DNA of 54,181 nt from an uncultured Bacilli bacterium (lineage in GTDB: Bacteria; Bacillota_I; Bacilli_A; RF39; UBA660): assembly GCA_910586295.1 (NCBI GenBank), contig CAJUGE010000007.1:1-54181 (forward strand). The letters are read 5' to 3'. The notes below the pieces were generated by a model. That model searched no databases, was not told the DNA's origin, and saw only the letters and a list, made by a program, of their open reading frames with translations. Shown here in pieces: positions 41,845 through 49,324 of the stretch (position 1 is its first letter; every line of letters begins with the position of its first letter). The position numbers were made by a program, and so were the translations under genes.

Positions 41845-42597
41845 TCAAAACAATAATACATTTATTAATACTAATATTAATCCTAAAATCAATCCAAATA
41901 TATTTTGTTTATGTTTTTGATATTTATTAGCTTCTGGAAGCATCTCATCAATAGCTAAAGTAATCATAATTCCTGCCACAAGAATTAATACCATACTTAT
42001 CGTAACATCATTAATAAGTCTTTTTAGAACGATAAATGCCATTAATGCGCCAAGTGGCTCAGCCAAACCAGATATAAAGGAGTAGAGTAGTCCCCTACCC
42101 TTACTTCCTGTAGAGTAGTAAATAGGCACACCTATAGAAATACCTTCTGGTATATTATGAAGCATAATCGCAATTCCTAAACTTATCCCCATAGATAAAT
42201 CATTATAAGCAGTCATAAAAGTTGCAATTCCTTCTGGAAAATTATGAATCATTAAAGCAATCATACTAAGTATCCCTACTCTATATAAATTGTTGCTTTC
42301 TTTGTACTTTTCAACTTTAGAATTAACAACATTAACCAACAACTTTCCACACACAAATATGGATATTCCCAAAATTATTGTCCAAGGTACACCATAAACA
42401 TCCGAAATAATCTTAACACTTTCTGGTATCAAATCGAACACAGAAATCGATATCATAACACTTAAAGAAAAACTCAGAGCAAATGTAATAAATCCATCTC
42501 TGTCTTTGAACTTAGCAAAAACCACAAGTCCACCTATAACTGTACTTAATCCTGCTAATGAAGAAATAATTAAAGCAATACAAATATTATTATTCAT
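41845..42597 (-). CDS. ZIP family metal transporter
   Basis: A 250-residue membrane protein with about eight helices, homologous to ZupT/GufA-type ZIP transporters that import zinc and other divalent metals. The metal-site motifs are HNFPEGIATF (helix IV) and LHNIPEGISIGVP (helix V); ISGLAEPLGALM and AIDEMLPEANKY also fit. Between helices III and IV is a short charged loop (SKVEKYKESNN) rather than a His-rich one. No metal-regulator site is recognised upstream. Confidence 0.92.
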   Translation of the reverse strand: MNNNICIALIISSLAGLSTVIGGLVVFAKFKDRDGFITFALSFSLSVMISISVFDLIPESVKIISDVYGVPWTIILGISIFVCGKLLVNVVNSKVEKYKESNNLYRVGILSMIALMIHNFPEGIATFMTAYNDLSMGISLGIAIMLHNIPEGISIGVPIYYSTGSKGRGLLYSFISGLAEPLGALMAFIVLKRLINDVTISMVLILVAGIMITLAIDEMLPEANKYQKHKQNIFGLILGLILVLINVLLF

Positions 42598-42720
42598 ATT
42601 TAATAATATGTTAAAAAATCTTAATTATAACGAATTTTAGAAAAGAACATCTTAGAGACAAAGAATCTTATATTATATACAATACAAACAAAAACTGCTA
42701 GTAATTACCAAAAAAATAAA

Positions 42721-42750
42721 TGAATTAATAAATTACTAAAGACCATAATA
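42721..42750 (+). promoter_or_regulatory. Candidate sigma-G (forespore) promoter
   Basis: TGAATT at 42721-42726, 17-nt spacer, CATAATA at 42744-42750, close to the Bacillus sigma-G consensus (TGAATA and CATACTA). It would give a very short leader ending at the ribosome site AGGTGGTGA of the SARN-repeat peptide. Confidence 0.5.
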
Positions 42751-42771
42751 ATAACAGGTGGTGATATTATT

Positions 42772-42927
42772 ATGGCAAATGCAAGAAATAACGCTGGAAA
42801 CAGTGCTAGAAACAATGCAAGAAACAGTTCAAGAAATTCTAACTGTGCATCTTCAAGAAATAGCGCTAAAAATAGTGCTAGAAGTAAAGCAAAAAAGAAT
42901 TCTAAAACAAGTGCTAGAAACAAATAA
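42772..42927 (+). CDS. 51-residue SARN-repeat basic peptide, candidate small spore protein
   Basis: ATG at 42772 with AGGTGGTGA 9-10 nt upstream. The peptide is almost only Ala, Asn, Ser, Arg and Lys, built on a four-residue motif: MANARNNAGNSARNNARNSS, RNSNCASSRNSAKNSARSKA, KKNSKTSARNK, with one cysteine. It has no hydrophobic core, so it is likely unstructured and strongly basic, suited to binding DNA or another polyanion. The start MAN and the Asn/Ser/Ala bias recall gamma-type small acid-soluble spore proteins, and the promoter looks sigma-G-like. A strong terminator follows. It is not a clear member of a known SASP family; a coat or nucleoid role is also possible. Confidence 0.65.
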   Translation: MANARNNAGNSARNNARNSSRNSNCASSRNSAKNSARSKAKKNSKTSARNK

Positions 42928-42938
42928 TAACAGCACAC

Positions 42939-42967
42939 AAAAAGAGACGGTAGATTGTCTCTTTTTT
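42939..42967. terminator. Bidirectional terminator between the SARN peptide gene and deoB
   Basis: Stem AAAAAGAGAC/GTCTCTTTTT, loop GGTAGATT. The T run serves the plus-strand gene. On the minus strand it overlaps the deoB stop codon and its A run becomes the T run. Confidence 0.75.
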
Positions 42968-44120
42968 ACTTTAATAAATTTAAATAACTTGTACCAATCT
43001 CAAGCTTATTGTTAATACCAAAATTATCAATAATAGTCGCACCTATATCTGCGAATGTCTCCCTAGTAGGAAGTTTACCATAATACTTAAACTTTTTCGA
43101 ATAAAATATTACAGGAACATTTTCTCTTGTATGGTCAGTTCCCTTAAAAGTTGGATCATTACCATGGTCTGCTGTAAAAATAACCAAATCATCTTCCCTA
43201 AGTTTATTAATAAAAATTGGTAAATACTGGTCCATTTCTTCTAAACACTTTAAATAACCATCTTTATCTCTTCTATGTCCAAACTGTGAATCAAAATCAT
43301 TCAAATTAAGAAAACATAACCCATTAAAGTCCCCTCTAGTAAAATCTACTAATTTCATAAGACCATCTATATTATTAGTTGTTTTAATACCAGTAGTAAT
43401 ACTCTTATCTGCAAATATATCTTTTATCTTTCCAAGAGCTATTACATCAAATCCCTTATCATAAAGCAAATCCATAAAATTAAGCGGTGGGACTTTAGTA
43501 AAATCTTTTCTTCTTGGTGTTCTAGAAAAATCTCCAGGTTTGCCAACAAAAGGTCTAGCAATAACTCTTCCTACTCTATAATCATCCCTAAAAACTATTT
43601 TACTTATATTTTCACAAATTTCATACAACTCTTCTACTGGAATAACACTTTCATGTGCAGCAACTTGAAGCACTGAATCAGCACTGGTATATATTATCAA
43701 TGCACCTGTATTCATATGCATTTCACCTAATTCCTTTATTATCTCTGTACCAGAAGCTACACAATTTCCAATAACTTCTCTACCAGTAACCCTTTGAATC
43801 TCACTAATAAGTAATATAGGGAACCCATTAGGGTATGTCGCAAAAGGTTTATCAAGAATAACACCCATCATCTCGTAATGTCCATTCAAAGTGTCCTTAG
43901 CCTTATTTGCAGGCTCAATTTTACCGTGATAACCATGAGAAAAATGACCTTTACCAACTAAATCAAGTAACCCAAGTCTTTCCATCATAGGTAAATGATA
44001 AGCATCACTTTCTACTATATGTCTCAAAGTATTGGCACCCACATCTCCAAATTTAACTGCATCTACAGCTTCTCCTACTCCTAAACTATCCATAACTATT
44101 AAAAACACTCTTTTATACAT
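42966..44120 (-). CDS. deoB: Phosphopentomutase
   Basis: DeoB interconverts (deoxy)ribose 1-phosphate and 5-phosphate in nucleoside salvage. The 384 residues belong to the alkaline-phosphatase superfamily: metal ligands in FLIVMDSLGVGE near the start, TSADSVLQVAAHE, NLNDFDSQFGHRRD and IFTADHGNDPTFKGTDHTRE (the last split as FTADHGNDPT and GTDHTRE). The start MYKRV has GGGAGG upstream, preferred over the extended frame. It follows xerD directly on the minus strand, the xerD-deoB order known from Bacillus. Confidence 0.96.
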   Translation of the reverse strand: MYKRVFLIVMDSLGVGEAVDAVKFGDVGANTLRHIVESDAYHLPMMERLGLLDLVGKGHFSHGYHGKIEPANKAKDTLNGHYEMMGVILDKPFATYPNGFPILLISEIQRVTGREVIGNCVASGTEIIKELGEMHMNTGALIIYTSADSVLQVAAHESVIPVEELYEICENISKIVFRDDYRVGRVIARPFVGKPGDFSRTPRRKDFTKVPPLNFMDLLYDKGFDVIALGKIKDIFADKSITTGIKTTNNIDGLMKLVDFTRGDFNGLCFLNLNDFDSQFGHRRDKDGYLKCLEEMDQYLPIFINKLREDDLVIFTADHGNDPTFKGTDHTRENVPVIFYSKKFKYYGKLPTRETFADIGATIIDNFGINNKLEIGTSYLNLLK

Positions 44121-44121
44121 A

Positions 44122-44997
44122 TTATTCCTCCCTTGCTCTTGGATGATACATATCATAATTTTCTCTTAAAACATCATCCACAACTTCTGTATAAATATTG
44201 GTAGTAGATATATTTTCATGACCAAGCATCTCCTGAATACTTCTTAAATCAGCCCCACCTTCAAGTAAATGAGTTGCAAAACTATGTCTTAGCACATGAG
44301 GAGTAATCTCTTTCTCTATTCCACTACTCACTCTTATATTCTCCAATATAAAGTTAAAACCCTGTCTACTAATAGGTTTACCATGATTATTAAGAAAAAG
44401 TTCATTATAATTATTTTTCCCCAAAAGCTTATTTCTATATTCTAAAATATATAAATTAAGATAATAACTAGCAGTCTCTCCAATAGGCACAATTCTAGTC
44501 TTTTTACCTTTACCAGTAACTCTAATAATAGAATTATGTAAATCCACATTAGAATACTCTAACTTAACAAGTTCACTAACTCTAAGTCCTGTTGCATACA
44601 TAACTTCCATCATAGCCTTATTTCTATAATCAAACGCTGTAACTAATGGAAAATCCAAAAGCTTATCTACTTCATTAATACTCAAATACTTAGGTAAACT
44701 TTTAGGAACTTTTAAAACACTTATTTCTTCTAAAGGACTAATAATAACATATCCTTCATCTAATAAATAGTTATAAAATCCCTTTAAAGACGAAATATGC
44801 CTATTAATACTTCTTACACCCATTCTTTCTCTCAAATAACTTATGTAATTCACTATATCATCCCTAGAGACTTTAGTTATTTCTTTATCTATAAAGCACA
44901 CAAAACCTTCCAAATCTAATCTGTAAGACTCTATAGTTGCATCACCAAGTTTTTTTTCTGTTCTTAAAAATAACAAATAACTATCTATATAATTCAT
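44122..44997 (-). CDS. xerD: Tyrosine recombinase XerD
   Basis: XerD resolves chromosome dimers at dif with its partner recombinase. The 291 residues have the N-terminal SAM-like domain (IDSYLLFLRTEKKLGDATIE, SSLKGFYNYLLDEG) and catalytic residues in ATGLRVSELVKL (Arg), TGKGKKTRIVPI (Lys), HVLRHSFATHLLEGGADLRS (His, Arg), LGHENISTTNIYTEV (His, Tyr). Full length and syntenic with deoB 1 nt downstream, so it is the housekeeping enzyme and not an integrase. Confidence 0.94.
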   Translation of the reverse strand: MNYIDSYLLFLRTEKKLGDATIESYRLDLEGFVCFIDKEITKVSRDDIVNYISYLRERMGVRSINRHISSLKGFYNYLLDEGYVIISPLEEISVLKVPKSLPKYLSINEVDKLLDFPLVTAFDYRNKAMMEVMYATGLRVSELVKLEYSNVDLHNSIIRVTGKGKKTRIVPIGETASYYLNLYILEYRNKLLGKNNYNELFLNNHGKPISRQGFNFILENIRVSSGIEKEITPHVLRHSFATHLLEGGADLRSIQEMLGHENISTTNIYTEVVDDVLRENYDMYHPRAREE

Positions 44998-45100
44998 ATC
45001 ATTCCCTATTATATTATCTCACTAATAAGACAAAATTTCAAACATTTTTGTATAGCGAACATTCTTTTATCAAAATATTTATACACTTATATAAAAAGTA

Positions 45101-45109
45101 TGATACAAT
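45101..45109 (+). promoter_or_regulatory. Extended -10 promoter of rarA
   Basis: TGA-TACAAT (TACAAT at 45104-45109) with GAGGTG directly downstream. Confidence 0.5.
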
Positions 45110-45129
45110 AAAATGTAGAGGTGACAAAT

Positions 45130-46329
45130 ATGGATTTACTAGCAGAAAAACTAAGACCAAAAATATTAAATGATATCGTAGGACAAACACACATAGTTGG
45201 CGAGAATAAAATACTAAATAATCTAGTTAAAAACAAAAAGATATTTAATATGATTTTATATGGAAAAAGTGGTATAGGAAAAACTACAATTGCACTTACC
45301 TTAATGAACGAATTAAAAATAAGATATAGACTTCTTAATGCTACTGTTAATTCTAAAAAAGACTTTGAAGTTGTTTTTGAAGAAGCGAAGATGTACGACG
45401 AACTAGTGCTAATTGTAGATGAAATACACAGAATGAACAAAGATAAACAAGATTTACTACTCTCTTATATTGAAAGCGGAAAACTAACACTAATTGGCCT
45501 CACTTCATCAAACCCTTATCACGCAATTAACCCCGCTATTAGAAGCAGATGTCAAATGATTGAATTAAAAGAAATTGAAGAAAATGATATACTTAAAGCT
45601 ATTGAAAAAGTTAAAGAAGTATATGAAGATATAAATATTGCAGATGAAACAAAACAACACATAGCACGTATATCAAGTGGAGACTTAAGATATACCTATA
45701 ATTTAATAGAATTTTGCTACAATTCATTTGGGCCTACATTCACAATCGAAAATATAAAAACAATAAACAATCGCGCAAACTTTTATCATGACAAGAATGA
45801 AGATGGCTATTATGATCTTATAAGTGCATTTCAAAAAAGTATCAGAGGAAGTGACGTAGATGCTGCTCTTCACTATTTAACAAGATTAATTGAAGCAGGA
45901 GACTATGACATAATATTTAGAAGAATGTTAGTAATAGCATATGAAGATATAGGACTTGCAAACCCAAGTCTACCGGGAAGAGTACTATCAGCTATAGAAA
46001 GTGCTGAACGCTTAGGTCCTCCAGAATTCGTAATGCCACTTACCTTTGCTGTCATCGACATGGCATTAAGCCCTAAGAGTAACACTAGCGAAACATCTTA
46101 TATAAACGCTTCAAACGATTTAAAAAAAGGAAATCCAGGCAGAGTACCTGAACACATAAGAACAAACTCACAAAACTACAAATATCCACATAACTATAAA
46201 CATAATTATGTGTGTCAACAATATTTACCTGACAGTATAAAAAACAACAAATACTATCATCCAGGAGAAAACAAATACGAAAGAAGTATGTATGAATTTA
46301 ATCAAAAACTAAGACAAGAAAAAAACTAA
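45130..46329 (+). CDS. rarA: Replication-associated recombination protein RarA/MgsA
   Basis: A clamp-loader-like AAA+ ATPase acting at stalled replication forks. The 399 residues begin DLLAEKLRPKILNDIVGQTH, carry Walker A ILYGKSGIGKTTIA (about 45) and Walker B VLIVDEIHRMNK (about 97), and the C-terminal tetramerisation/MgsA region (LVIAYEDIGLANPSLPGRVL, YLPDSIKNNKYYHPGENKYE). ATG 45130 is chosen over GTG 45121, which lies inside the ribosome site GAGGTG. It is divergent from xerD and convergent with argS. Confidence 0.95.
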   Translation: MDLLAEKLRPKILNDIVGQTHIVGENKILNNLVKNKKIFNMILYGKSGIGKTTIALTLMNELKIRYRLLNATVNSKKDFEVVFEEAKMYDELVLIVDEIHRMNKDKQDLLLSYIESGKLTLIGLTSSNPYHAINPAIRSRCQMIELKEIEENDILKAIEKVKEVYEDINIADETKQHIARISSGDLRYTYNLIEFCYNSFGPTFTIENIKTINNRANFYHDKNEDGYYDLISAFQKSIRGSDVDAALHYLTRLIEAGDYDIIFRRMLVIAYEDIGLANPSLPGRVLSAIESAERLGPPEFVMPLTFAVIDMALSPKSNTSETSYINASNDLKKGNPGRVPEHIRTNSQNYKYPHNYKHNYVCQQYLPDSIKNNKYYHPGENKYERSMYEFNQKLRQEKN

Positions 46330-46361
46330 ATATTTGAGTAAATATAAATATTTAGTTTTTT
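46321..46361. terminator. Bidirectional terminator between rarA and argS
   Basis: Perfect 15-bp stem AAAAACTAAATATTT/AAATATTTAGTTTTT (46321-46335 with 46346-46360) around a 10-nt loop. It overlaps the last codons of rarA and touches the argS stop. Confidence 0.8.
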
Positions 46362-48027
46362 ACATTTGAATAGGTATTTCTATAATAAGCATATCTAAAG
46401 AATATTTTATTACCTCATAAACCTTATTTAGTACTAGAATATAATCTTTCTTAACATCCTCGTCTTCTATCTTACTTATATTAACACTTTCATAAAAACT
46501 ATTAACTTGATTGCATAAGTCATACACATATTCTGCAACATAAGAAGGAAGTCTCTCTTCTATAGCCTTAGAAACATACTTATCAAACTCCATTAATTTA
46601 ATTCTAAGCGCCCTATCAATTTCATTATATATGTTATCACTAATCGTACCATTTACTGGATTAGCATCTATTATTCTCTTTATCCTAAGAGCGCTATATA
46701 AAATATAAGGTCCAGTCTTTCCACTAACATCACTAAACTTATTAATATCAAAGTTATAACTTTTCTCTCTATTATTCTGTAAATCTGCATACTTAATTAT
46801 AGAATTAGTTATTTTATTTAAATCTTCTTCACTCATATTTTTATTTTCTTCACGTTTAGAAACAAAAATTTCTTTAGTCTCTAGTATTAACTCATCAAGC
46901 TTTAAAGTTCCACCTGCTCTGGTTTTAAATGGTTTACCATCACTTCCATTTATTGTTCCAAAAGATATATGTTCCATTTTAGAATTCCCACTTATACCAC
47001 TCATCTGTGCAACTCTAAAAACTTGTTCAAAATGAAGTGCTTGTCTAGCATCCGCAGCATATAAAATATAATTAGGCTTATAAGTATTTACCCTATCTAA
47101 AATAGCAGCCAAATCACTTGTAGCATACATATAAGTATTATCACTACTAATAATCATACAAGGTGGCATTTCTTTTTTATCATCTTCTCTTTTCACATGT
47201 ACTATTCTAGCACCATCATCTGATACTAATAATTTCTTATCTTCAAGAATTTCCATTAGTTTAGGAATGTATTCTTCAGAATCACTCTCACCTAACCACA
47301 AATCAAACCCAATAACTCCTAAATAATCATATAAACGTTTAATATCTGCTATACTTACCTCTCTAATCTTATTATAAAACTCTTTATACTTTCCATGTTG
47401 AAAATCATAAGTTATCTTCTTACATTCTTCATAAGTCTCTTTATTTTCTTTACATTCTGCACTCATCTTAGGATAAATATAGTTAAGATACTCTATATCA
47501 ATATCTTCTATATTTTTTTTATCACGTAAAATACCACATATCACTTGTCCTATTTGTAGCCCATAATCACCTAAATGAACATCACTTATAGTCTTATATC
47601 CTTTAAATTTTAATATTCTATTTAAGCTTTCTCCTATTATTGCTGGTCTCAAATGTCCTATATGTAAAGGCTTTGCTATATTAGGTCCACCATAATCTAA
47701 AAAATACACTTCACTTTTACTACTATTATCTATATACTTATTATCTCTAATATAATTATTAATAAATTTATCACTATAAAATAAATTTATAAATCCAGGT
47801 TTAACAAACTCTACACACTTAAAATAGTCACTAAAATTAGACATATTATTAATTTCACTAACTATTTTTTCACCTATCTCTATAGGATTTACTCCCTTAT
47901 CTTTAGCAATTTGAAAAACACTATTTATTTGTAAATCTGCTTTATCACTATAAGATACTTTCAAATAGTCTAATAAATCTAAATCACTAAAAATAGGCTC
48001 TAAAGATTTTGTAATACTTTTTATCAT
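46360..48027 (-). CDS. argS: Arginyl-tRNA synthetase
   Basis: Class I synthetase charging tRNA-Arg. The 555 residues show the N-terminal Add-1 domain, the HIGH motif in AKPLHIGHLRPAIIGE, HLGDYGLQIGQ, the KMSK-region variant DGKPFKTRAGGTL (typical for this family) and a C-terminal anticodon-binding DALR domain. Start ATG 48027 (5 nt after GGTGAG) is preferred over GTG 48033. It lies downstream of the HD gene on the minus strand with a possible terminator between, so it may have its own promoter in the 95-bp gap. Confidence 0.96.
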   Translation of the reverse strand: MIKSITKSLEPIFSDLDLLDYLKVSYSDKADLQINSVFQIAKDKGVNPIEIGEKIVSEINNMSNFSDYFKCVEFVKPGFINLFYSDKFINNYIRDNKYIDNSSKSEVYFLDYGGPNIAKPLHIGHLRPAIIGESLNRILKFKGYKTISDVHLGDYGLQIGQVICGILRDKKNIEDIDIEYLNYIYPKMSAECKENKETYEECKKITYDFQHGKYKEFYNKIREVSIADIKRLYDYLGVIGFDLWLGESDSEEYIPKLMEILEDKKLLVSDDGARIVHVKREDDKKEMPPCMIISSDNTYMYATSDLAAILDRVNTYKPNYILYAADARQALHFEQVFRVAQMSGISGNSKMEHISFGTINGSDGKPFKTRAGGTLKLDELILETKEIFVSKREENKNMSEEDLNKITNSIIKYADLQNNREKSYNFDINKFSDVSGKTGPYILYSALRIKRIIDANPVNGTISDNIYNEIDRALRIKLMEFDKYVSKAIEERLPSYVAEYVYDLCNQVNSFYESVNISKIEDEDVKKDYILVLNKVYEVIKYSLDMLIIEIPIQM

Positions 48028-48053
48028 TTTCACTCACCAAACATATTGTACCA

Positions 48054-48108
48054 TAAAAAAAAGAAAAGCTCTACTATATAGAATATCAATTATTAATATG
48101 CCAGCTTC
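48054..48108 (-). terminator. Possible terminator between the HD gene and argS
   Basis: On the minus strand, GAAGCT pairs with AGCTTT (6 bp, one G-T) around a 32-nt loop, followed by TCTTTTTTTT. The loop is long, so the call is tentative. Confidence 0.4.
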
Positions 48109-48128
48109 TCTATCTTAAAATTCATTAT

Positions 48129-48728
48129 TTAATACAATATCTCATTATTATCATCAAATTTTACATCTAAAAACTTCTTAGAAGATAAGTAATCACAAAG
48201 ATGCACAAATTTTTGATATTTAGTAGTAGGACGTTCTAGTATTTCCTTTCCAAAATAGTCCATAGTCCATTCACCCATATGAGTTTCTATCATACTACAT
48301 AGTAAGTTTACTTCATCGTCAGTTAAACGAGTCTTACTTTTATTATCTTTAACAAGTTTAGAAGAAAGCAATGGATGGTCAAATCTAGTATATCTCTCAC
48401 TGTCTCCTCTTTTTACTGAATCATGCATAATAATCGCTAGATATATCAAATCCTTTTCATTATCAGTAAAATCATCTCCAAAAGTTTTTGTAACAAGTAA
48501 TTCTCTAGCAATTCGTACTGCCACTTTTGTATGTCTAAGTAATCCACCTACTCCTTGTGAGAAAGAAGGGTGATATTTACCTGTGCTAGAAGCTGCTTCA
48601 ATGAAGAAATACTCTGGTATTAATTCTACTAAAACACTAGCACTTTCTTTAATTCTCGAATCTTTTATATAAGATAACTCTTTATTAAATATTTCTATTT
48701 TATTTAAAGTTTCTATATTAGATGTCAT
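48129..48728 (-). CDS. HD-domain hydrolase
   Basis: A 199-residue HD-superfamily protein. Metal-ligand candidates: His in GGVGGLLRHTKVAVRIAREL, the HD pair in AIIMHDSVKRGD, His in IETHMGEWTMD and Asp in FVHLCDYLSSKKFLD. The layout resembles HD phosphohydrolases such as the YhaM C-terminal module, but no nucleic-acid-binding domain is attached. AAGGAG lies before the ATG. It follows lemA by 11 nt on the minus strand. Confidence 0.85.
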   Translation of the reverse strand: MTSNIETLNKIEIFNKELSYIKDSRIKESASVLVELIPEYFFIEAASSTGKYHPSFSQGVGGLLRHTKVAVRIARELLVTKTFGDDFTDNEKDLIYLAIIMHDSVKRGDSERYTRFDHPLLSSKLVKDNKSKTRLTDDEVNLLCSMIETHMGEWTMDYFGKEILERPTTKYQKFVHLCDYLSSKKFLDVKFDDNNEILY

Positions 48729-48739
48729 ATTTTTTCTCC

Positions 48740-49294
48740 TTATTTTTCTAATTCTTTACTTTCAAATTCTACTTTAAAGAAATCAGCATATTTAAATTTA
48801 AATATTTTTGCTATTATATTTGATGGAAGCCTATTAATTCTGTTATTAAAATTTATTACTGTATTATTGTATAAAGATACTGATATTGATAATTTATCTT
48901 CAATATCCATTATTGTTTCTCTAATGCTAAAGAAATGAGCATTTTCTTTTAAGTTAGGATAATTTTGAGTAATCATCATTAGATTTTTAATAGCATTAGT
49001 TAATTGATTACTTGCTTCCATTTTTTGAATTGGAGTAGAAGCAACATTCCATTTATTTCTTGATTCAATAATTCCTTTTAATATATTATTTTCATGACTA
49101 GCATGTTTCTTGATAATTTCTAAAATATTAGGTATCAAATCAAATTTTCTCTTTAATTCTGATTCTATTTTACTCCATTCCATTTCAAATTCATTTTTTA
49201 ATTTTTTAAGTTTATTATACGTAATAATTGTATATAGTACTAAGAGGGTTAGAATTACAAGAACTACTATCAAAATAATCGTTCTGTCATTCAC
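48740..49294 (-). CDS. lemA: LemA family membrane protein
   Basis: A 184-residue LemA-type protein: an N-terminal membrane helix (IILIVVLVILTLLVLYTIIT) and a long helical body with family marks YNKLKKLKNEFEMEWSKIES, LKRKFDLIPNILEIIKKHAS, YPNLKENAHFFSIRETIMDI, SLYNNTVINFNNRINRLPSN. Function is unknown in general. The start is GTG after AGGATG. It is downstream of pheT by about 30 nt and may be on the same transcript. Confidence 0.93.
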   Translation of the reverse strand: MNDRTIILIVVLVILTLLVLYTIITYNKLKKLKNEFEMEWSKIESELKRKFDLIPNILEIIKKHASHENNILKGIIESRNKWNVASTPIQKMEASNQLTNAIKNLMMITQNYPNLKENAHFFSIRETIMDIEDKLSISVSLYNNTVINFNNRINRLPSNIIAKIFKFKYADFFKVEFESKELEK

Positions 49295-49324
49295 TTTACC
49301 ACATCCTTCCTAGTATTAATTATA

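Noticed and set aside
42758..43015. 85-codon plus-strand frame over the SARN peptide gene
   Set aside because: It is out of frame with the ribosome-site-linked ATG at 42772 and continues through the terminator into deoB antisense.
44122..44997. XerD as a phage or integrative-element integrase
   Set aside because: Housekeeping XerD length and motifs, adjacent to deoB as in Bacillus, with no attachment repeats or phage genes around it.
45051..45065. LexA box upstream of rarA (CGAACATTC)
   Set aside because: Only one half-site is present; the partner GTTCG half is missing.
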